This document shows, piece after piece, positions 53,850-58,888 of a stretch of 58,888 nucleotides of DNA. Under the pieces are notes generated by a model, which searched no databases, had not been told where the DNA came from, and saw only the letters and a list, made by a program, of their open reading frames with translations. The DNA is from Verrucomicrobiota bacterium (GTDB taxonomy: Bacteria > Verrucomicrobiota > Verrucomicrobiia > Opitutales > Opitutaceae), in assembly GCA_016871595.1 (NCBI GenBank), contig VHCY01000004.1, positions 1 to 58,888 on the forward strand. The letters run 5' to 3'. The position numbers were made by a program, and so were the translations under genes. Each line of letters begins with the position of its first letter. Within the stretch, counting starts at the first letter, position 1.

Positions 53850-55370
53850 ATGTCCGCCCCCCGCCGCCCCGTCGTCCCGGTTTCGATTGAGACCGAGGCC
53901 GTCCTGCCCGCGCATCCGCAGCTCCTCGGCCATCCGCGGCCGCTGTACACCCTGTTCTTCGCGGAGCTCTGGGAACGGTTCTCCTATTACGGGATGCGGG
54001 CGCTGCTCACCTTGTATATGGTGGCGCCGGCGGCCGCGGGCGGCTTGGGCCTGCCGATCGGGCAGGCGACCCTGATCTACGGCACCTACACGATGTCCGT
54101 GTATATGCTCTCCATTCCCGGCGGGACGCTGGCGGACGGCATCCTCGGGTCGCGGTTGGCGGTGCTGCTGGGGGGCATCATTATCGCAGCGGGGCACTTC
54201 TCGATGGCGGTACCCGGGGAGGCGACGTTCTACTTGGGTCTGGCCCTGATCGTGATCGGGACGGGGCTCTTGAAGCCAAACATCAGCGCGATGGTCGGCC
54301 AGCTGTACGCGCCGGGGGATGCGCGGCGCGACGCGGGGTTCTCGATCTTCTATATGGGCATCAATGCCGGGGCGTTCATCGCGCCGCTGGTGACGGGCTT
54401 CCTGGCGCAACACAGCGCGTTCAAGGCGGTCCTGACCAGCTGGGGCTTTGATCCGGCGCATTCCTGGCATTGGGGCTTCGGCGCCGCGGGCGTCGGGATG
54501 CTGCTAGGCCTGCTGGTGTTTGTCTTCTTCGGCCAGGGCCTGCGCGAGGTGGGTCCGCCCCCGCCGCGGCGCGCCGGGGCGTGGCGGCAGCCGGTGTTCA
54601 CCCTGTTGGGCACGCTGGGCCTGTGGGGATTGGTCAAGCTGTCGGACGCGCCGGGCTTCGAGTGGCTGCGGGCGCTGTTCCTGTTGGTGCCGATCGGGCT
54701 CATGATCTGGTTCGGCCGTTCGCCGCACCGGGAGACGCGGCAGCTAGGGGCGATCTTCTACTTCTTCATCGGAGCGTTCATCTTCTGGGCCTTGTTCGAG
54801 CAGGCGGGCACCTCGCTGACCCTGTTCGCGGAGCGCCACACCGCGACCCACGTGGGCGGGCTCGAGGTGCCATCCTCGTGGTACCAATCGGCCAACCCGA
54901 TCTTCGTCATCGCCCTGGCGCCACTCTTCGCGCTGCTCTGGACGCGCCTGGGCGACCGGCAACCCTCGAGCCCGATGAAGTTCACGTTGGGTCTGGTTTG
55001 TCTGGCGCTGGCGTTCGGCCTGATGGTGCCGGCGGCGCAGCTGGCAATGCAGGGGCGAGTGAGCCCCCTATGGCTGCTCGGCCTGTATTTCCTGCAGACC
55101 ATCGGGGAAATGCTGCTGAGCCCGGTCGGGTTGAGCACGTTCACCAAGATCGCGCCGCGGCACCTGGTGGGTGCAATGCTGGGCATCTGGTTCCTCGGGG
55201 CCGCGTTCGGCAACAAGTTCGCCGGCGTGCTGGCGGCGCAGTTCGGCGAGGGCGAGGCCGGGCAGCTGGACCGCTTCTTCGGGCAACAGGCGCTCGCGGT
55301 CCTCGCGGCCGCGGGGGTATTTCTTGCGCTTGTCCCGTGGGTCCGCCGCCGGATGGGCGGGGTCCGCTGA
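53850..55370 (+). CDS. POT/PTR-family peptide MFS transporter
   Basis: LYTLFFAELWERFSYYGMRALLTLYMV...GGTLADGILGSRLAVLLGG...FSIFYMGINAGAFIAPLVTGFLAQ; start may be upstream at 53826. Confidence 0.92.
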   Translation: MSAPRRPVVPVSIETEAVLPAHPQLLGHPRPLYTLFFAELWERFSYYGMRALLTLYMVAPAAAGGLGLPIGQATLIYGTYTMSVYMLSIPGGTLADGILGSRLAVLLGGIIIAAGHFSMAVPGEATFYLGLALIVIGTGLLKPNISAMVGQLYAPGDARRDAGFSIFYMGINAGAFIAPLVTGFLAQHSAFKAVLTSWGFDPAHSWHWGFGAAGVGMLLGLLVFVFFGQGLREVGPPPPRRAGAWRQPVFTLLGTLGLWGLVKLSDAPGFEWLRALFLLVPIGLMIWFGRSPHRETRQLGAIFYFFIGAFIFWALFEQAGTSLTLFAERHTATHVGGLEVPSSWYQSANPIFVIALAPLFALLWTRLGDRQPSSPMKFTLGLVCLALAFGLMVPAAQLAMQGRVSPLWLLGLYFLQTIGEMLLSPVGLSTFTKIAPRHLVGAMLGIWFLGAAFGNKFAGVLAAQFGEGEAGQLDRFFGQQALAVLAAAGVFLALVPWVRRRMGGVR

Positions 55371-55389
55371 AGCCCCCTGCCCCGCCGCG

Positions 55390-56007
55390 ATGACCCTGCG
55401 CTCCTGGTTCGCCACCCCGATCTATGCCGCCCCGCTGCAGCCCCGCGGCGGGGAGCGGTTGCGTGCCGATCTGGAGGACGAGTGCCGCCGGCTGCGGGAC
55501 TTTGATGCCGCGGGCCGGCGCTGGTCCGCGCGGCATTATCCAGGCGGCTACACCAGCTACGCCTCGATGAACGAGCTGCACCGCTTCTCGAGCACGTTCG
55601 CGACCCTGGAGCGACGCCTGCGGCCGCACGTCCGCCGCTTTGCCCGGGAGCTGGCCTTCGATCTGGGCGGCCGCCAGCTCCGACTCACCGATCTGTGGGT
55701 CAACATCATGCCGCCGACGGCGGCCCATTCGCTGCACCTGCACCCGCTGTCGTGCATCAGCGGGACGTATTATGTGGCGACGCCGTCGGGCTGCCCGGGG
55801 CTCAAGTTCGAGGACCCGCGGCTGGACCGGTTTATGGCGGCGCCGCCACGAAAGGCGTCCGCCCCCGCGGCGCGGCGCACGCACGTGACTTATCCGGCGA
55901 CGGCGGGCTCGGTGATCCTGTTCGAGAGCTGGCTGCGCCACGAGGTGGTGACGAACCGGGTCGACGCCGAGCGGATCAGCATCAGCTTCAACTTCAACTG
56001 GGCGTAG
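55390..56007 (+). CDS. Putative 2OG-Fe(II) oxygenase
   Basis: FATPIYAAPL...GGYTSYASMNELHRFS...LTDLWVNIMPPTAAHSLHLHPLSCISGTYYVATPSGCPGLKFEDPR...LFESWLRHEVVTNRVDAERISISFNFNW. Confidence 0.82.
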   Translation: MTLRSWFATPIYAAPLQPRGGERLRADLEDECRRLRDFDAAGRRWSARHYPGGYTSYASMNELHRFSSTFATLERRLRPHVRRFARELAFDLGGRQLRLTDLWVNIMPPTAAHSLHLHPLSCISGTYYVATPSGCPGLKFEDPRLDRFMAAPPRKASAPAARRTHVTYPATAGSVILFESWLRHEVVTNRVDAERISISFNFNWA

Positions 56008-56146
56008 GTGGGTACTAGGGCCGGCGCACCGCCGGAGCGCTTCGCAATCGGTGTCCCGTTGGTTGCGTGCAGGCTTATCCTCCTTGGGGGCCGGGAATCC
56101 CGGCAACGTCGGCAAGCTCCCGACCGGCGTTTCGTTCCCCTCCTCT

Positions 56147-56169
56147 GGGGCAAAATGCCCCGGCTACAT
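56147..56169. repeat. Intergenic hairpin repeat copy
   Basis: GGGGCAAAATGCCCCGGCTACAT. Confidence 0.55.
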
Positions 56170-56182
56170 CGAATCCCGCCGG

Positions 56183-58216
56183 CTAGCGCCCGCGGCGCCG
56201 CGCGCCCCTCGCCGCCGCCGGCCGCGCCGGGCGCAGCGCCGGAGCCGCTCCCCGCGTGTGGCGCCCCGACTTGAGGGCATCAATCTGGTCCCGCAACACC
56301 GCCGCCCGTTCGAACTCCAGCCGGTTGGCCGCCTCTTGCATCTCCTCCTCCAACTCGGCGATCACCGCGGCCGCGTCGTCCACCGTCTCCGCGACCACCG
56401 GCTCCGCCTCGCGGCGCCCGGAGCCGTCCAGCACGTGGAGGCTCGCCTGCGCGGCCCGGCGCACGCTTCGCGGCGTGATCCCGTGCTCCTCGTTGAAGGC
56501 CAGCTGCTTCTCCCGCCGGTACGCCACGGCCGCCAAGGTCCGCCGGATCGAATCGGTCTGCTGGTCCGCGTAGAAGATCACCCGCCCCTTCTCGTGCCGC
56601 GCCGCTCGGCCGGCCGTCTGGATCAGCGACGTCTCGCTGCGGAGGAACCCCTCCTTGTCGGCATCCAGCACCACTACCAGCGCCACCTCGGGGAGGTCGA
56701 GGCCCTCGCGCAGGAGATTGATGCCGATTAGGACGTCGAAGTTGCCCAGTCGCAGGTTGCGCAGGATCTCGACCCGCTCGATCGCGTCGATGTCCGCGTG
56801 CAGGTACTCCACCTTGATGCCCGCCTCCCGCAGGTGGCTGGTGAGGTCCTCGGCGAGGCGCTTGGTCAGGGTGGTCACCAGCACCCGCTCCCCGGCGGCC
56901 GCGGCGGCGCGCGCCTCGGCAATCAGGTCCTCCACCTGGCCGCGCGTCGGGCGCAGGGTAATCTCCGGGTCAAGGAGGCCCGTCGGGCGGACCAATTGCT
57001 CCGCGACCACGGAGGAATGCTTCAGCTCATAGGGCCCGGGGGTGGCCGAGACGTAGACCAGCTGGCCGGAGGCGGACTCGAACTCGGCGAAGTTCTGGGG
57101 CCGGTTGTCGAGGGCCGACGGTAGGCGGAAACCGAAGTCGACCAAGGTGGTCTTCCGGGCTCGGTCGCCATTGTACATCCCGCCGATCTGGGGGAGCGTC
57201 ACGTGGCTCTCGTCGACCACCAGCAGGAAGTCGCGGGGGAAGAAATCGAGCAGGCAGAAGGGCCGTTCGCCCGGCGGCCGGCCGGTGAGGTGGCGCGAAT
57301 AGTTCTCGATGCCGTTGCAGAAGCCCATCTCCTGCAGGAGCTCGAGGTCGTACTCGGTGCGCATCCGGATGCGCTGCGCCTCCAGCAGCTTCCCGGTGCG
57401 CTCGAACTCCGCCACCCGCTCGTCCAGCTCGCGCCGGATGCCGGCGATCGCGGGCTCCAGCTTGCCGCGGCTGGTCACGTACTGGTTCGCCGGGTAAAGG
57501 TCGAACTGCTCCAGGCTCCGCCGGATCTGGCCCGTCAGGGGGTCAAACTCCTGCAGGCCCTCGATCTCGTCTCCGAAGAATTCCACCCGGAGCCCGTACT
57601 CCAGGTAGGCGGGCATAATGTCGACCACGTCACCCCGCACGCGGAAGCGGCCCGGCTTGAGCTCGAGGTCGTGGCGCTCGTAGAGGTTCTCCACCAGCCG
57701 CTCCAGGAGCCGCTGGCGCTCCAGGCCGGCGCCGCGGCGCAGCGGGATCATCAGCGAGCTGAACTCCTGGGGCGAACCGAGGCCGTAGATGCAGGAAACG
57801 CTCGCCACCACGATCACGTCGCGGCGCGAGACCAGCGAGCTCGTGGCCGCCATCCGCAGCCGCTCGATCTCCTCGTTGATCGCCGAGTCCTTCTCGATGA
57901 ACGTGTCGCTGGAGGGGATGTAGGCCTCCGGCTGGTAGTAGTCGTAGTAGCTGACGAAGTACTCGACCGCGTTGTGGGGGAAAAAGTGCTTGAACTCGGA
58001 GTAGAGCTGGGCGGCGAGGGTCTTGTTGTGGGACAGGATCAGCGCCGGCCGCTCGAGGCGGGCGATGACGTTGGCCATCGTGAAGGTCTTGCCGGAGCCG
58101 GTGACGCCGAGGAGCGTCTGGTGGCGGTTCCCCGCGCGGAGGGAGTCCACCAGCCGCTGGATGGCCTGGGGCTGGTCGCCGCGGGGCTCGTACTCGGACT
58201 GGAGTTGGAACAGCAT
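56183..58216 (-). CDS. uvrB: Excinuclease ABC subunit B
   Basis: [52 protein letters not shown]...[38 protein letters not shown]. Confidence 0.98.
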   Translation of the reverse strand: MLFQLQSEYEPRGDQPQAIQRLVDSLRAGNRHQTLLGVTGSGKTFTMANVIARLERPALILSHNKTLAAQLYSEFKHFFPHNAVEYFVSYYDYYQPEAYIPSSDTFIEKDSAINEEIERLRMAATSSLVSRRDVIVVASVSCIYGLGSPQEFSSLMIPLRRGAGLERQRLLERLVENLYERHDLELKPGRFRVRGDVVDIMPAYLEYGLRVEFFGDEIEGLQEFDPLTGQIRRSLEQFDLYPANQYVTSRGKLEPAIAGIRRELDERVAEFERTGKLLEAQRIRMRTEYDLELLQEMGFCNGIENYSRHLTGRPPGERPFCLLDFFPRDFLLVVDESHVTLPQIGGMYNGDRARKTTLVDFGFRLPSALDNRPQNFAEFESASGQLVYVSATPGPYELKHSSVVAEQLVRPTGLLDPEITLRPTRGQVEDLIAEARAAAAAGERVLVTTLTKRLAEDLTSHLREAGIKVEYLHADIDAIERVEILRNLRLGNFDVLIGINLLREGLDLPEVALVVVLDADKEGFLRSETSLIQTAGRAARHEKGRVIFYADQQTDSIRRTLAAVAYRREKQLAFNEEHGITPRSVRRAAQASLHVLDGSGRREAEPVVAETVDDAAAVIAELEEEMQEAANRLEFERAAVLRDQIDALKSGRHTRGAAPALRPARPAAARGARRRGR

Positions 58217-58317
58217 CGCCGGGCGGTCAATCAGGCCGGTTCCGGGTGGGAGGCAAGCGGGTGAATTGCGGGTTGACAGGTCGGGGCCCGGGTTCAGGGT
58301 CTCCCTTCCTCCTTTCA

Positions 58318-58512
58318 ATGAGCACCACCGAGCAGAAGCAGCAGACTCCCACCCCGGCCGAGATCCCCTTCACCCAGCCGCAGGCGATGGTCCGTTACGT
58401 CACCGACACGGGCAAGATCCTGCCCCGCAAGTACACCGGCCTGTGCGCCAAGCACCAGCGGGCGGTGACCAAGACGATCAAGCAGTCGCGCAACATGCTG
58501 CTGGCGCAGTAA
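58318..58512 (+). CDS. rpsR: 30S ribosomal protein S18
   Basis: [40 protein letters not shown]. Confidence 0.93.
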   Translation: MSTTEQKQQTPTPAEIPFTQPQAMVRYVTDTGKILPRKYTGLCAKHQRAVTKTIKQSRNMLLAQ

Positions 58513-58550
58513 GCGCCGACCCGGAGCGGGCGCGTCCCGCATCCTCCTGA

Positions 58551-58588
58551 CAAGCCGGAGCTCCCTGGGAGCCCGGCTTGTTGTGTTT
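58551..58588 (+). terminator. Rho-independent terminator downstream of rpsR
   Basis: CAAGCCGG...CCGGCTTG stem with additional inner pairing, then TTGTGTTT. Confidence 0.75.
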
Positions 58589-58692
58589 CCGGAGGGGGTG
58601 TTACGGGTTGCGCCCGCGCCGATTGCCCACCCCGCAGACGGCGGTCTGGCACGCGAAGGATCATAGCGTCCTGCCCGCGGTATTGTCGGACC

Positions 58693-58716
58693 GGGGCAAG
58701 ATGCCCCGGCTACACC
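58693..58716. repeat. Intergenic hairpin repeat copy
   Basis: GGGGCAAGATGCCCCGGCTACACC; near-identical to 56147-56169. Confidence 0.55.
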
Positions 58717-58775
58717 AATCCGTTGCATTTTGATCCGCCTCAAGCGGAGCCATCGTCTGGTTGTAGATGACATGA

Positions 58776-58812
58776 AGCCGACAGGCTGGCGCAGGGCGCT
58801 AACCTGTCGGCT
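58776..58812. promoter_or_regulatory. Perfect 10-bp inverted repeat immediately upstream of an ATG at 58815
   Basis: AGCCGACAGG (58776-58785) and CCTGTCGGCT (58803-58812). Confidence 0.45.
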
Positions 58813-58814
58813 GT

Positions 58815-58888
58815 ATGCTCACAACTAACACTGACAAGCTAGAGGCTAATTCCACGACGGCCAAGGTCGGAGTGGTCAAAATCGGGCA
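58815..58888 (+). CDS. Possible 5' end of a CDS running off the window
   Basis: Open frame MLTTNTDKLEANSTTAKVGVVKIG to the edge; too short to identify. Confidence 0.35.
   Translation, partial: MLTTNTDKLEANSTTAKVGVVKIG

Noticed and set aside
58772-58828. 18-aa ORF MKPTGWRRALTCRLYAHN across the stem-loop, considered as a leader peptide
   Set aside because: Too short to support without conservation; no run of regulatory codons.
58741-58888. Integron attC-like site
   Set aside because: Could not identify proper R'/R'' core boxes (RYYYAAC/GTTRRRY) in the right arrangement.

Overview
High-GC bacterial chromosome segment. Gene content and sequence style suggest Verrucomicrobiota, probably Opitutaceae-like (inference only). 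Positions 1-17.6 kb on the minus strand hold a str-S10-spc-alpha ribosomal super-operon (rpsL-rpsG-fusA-rpsJ ... secY-[adk-like]-map-rpsM-rpsK-rpsD). The rest is mixed: exosortase-waaA, SNF2 helicase, fabF, two Gfo/Idh oxidoreductases, a DUF3570/ApbE/TlpA/DUF4266 redox cluster, two secreted Ig-type proteins sharing a tandem C-terminal domain, floA-nfeD, tatA, a nucleotide pyrophosphatase-like gene, a LysR gene, a TPPII-like subtilase, dgt, two 50-51 aa exosortase-signal mini-proteins, a sulfatase-fold protein lacking catalytic residues, a Phd antitoxin remnant, def, a PduO-type adenosyltransferase, a POT transporter, a 2OG oxygenase, uvrB and rpsR. Leads most worth checking: (1) two tiny proteins that are only a signal peptide plus a VPE-x-SST-type exosortase sorting signal; (2) a DUF3570 beta-barrel with an ApbE-flavinylation-like motif next to an atypical ApbE; (3) pseudoenzymes (sulfatase, adenylate kinase) kept as intact ORFs; (4) a secreted small protein inside the S10 operon; (5) recurrent pyrimidine-rich CCTCC-like tracts in place of Shine-Dalgarno sequences. 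All calls come from reading the sequence and ORF translations; no searches were run.
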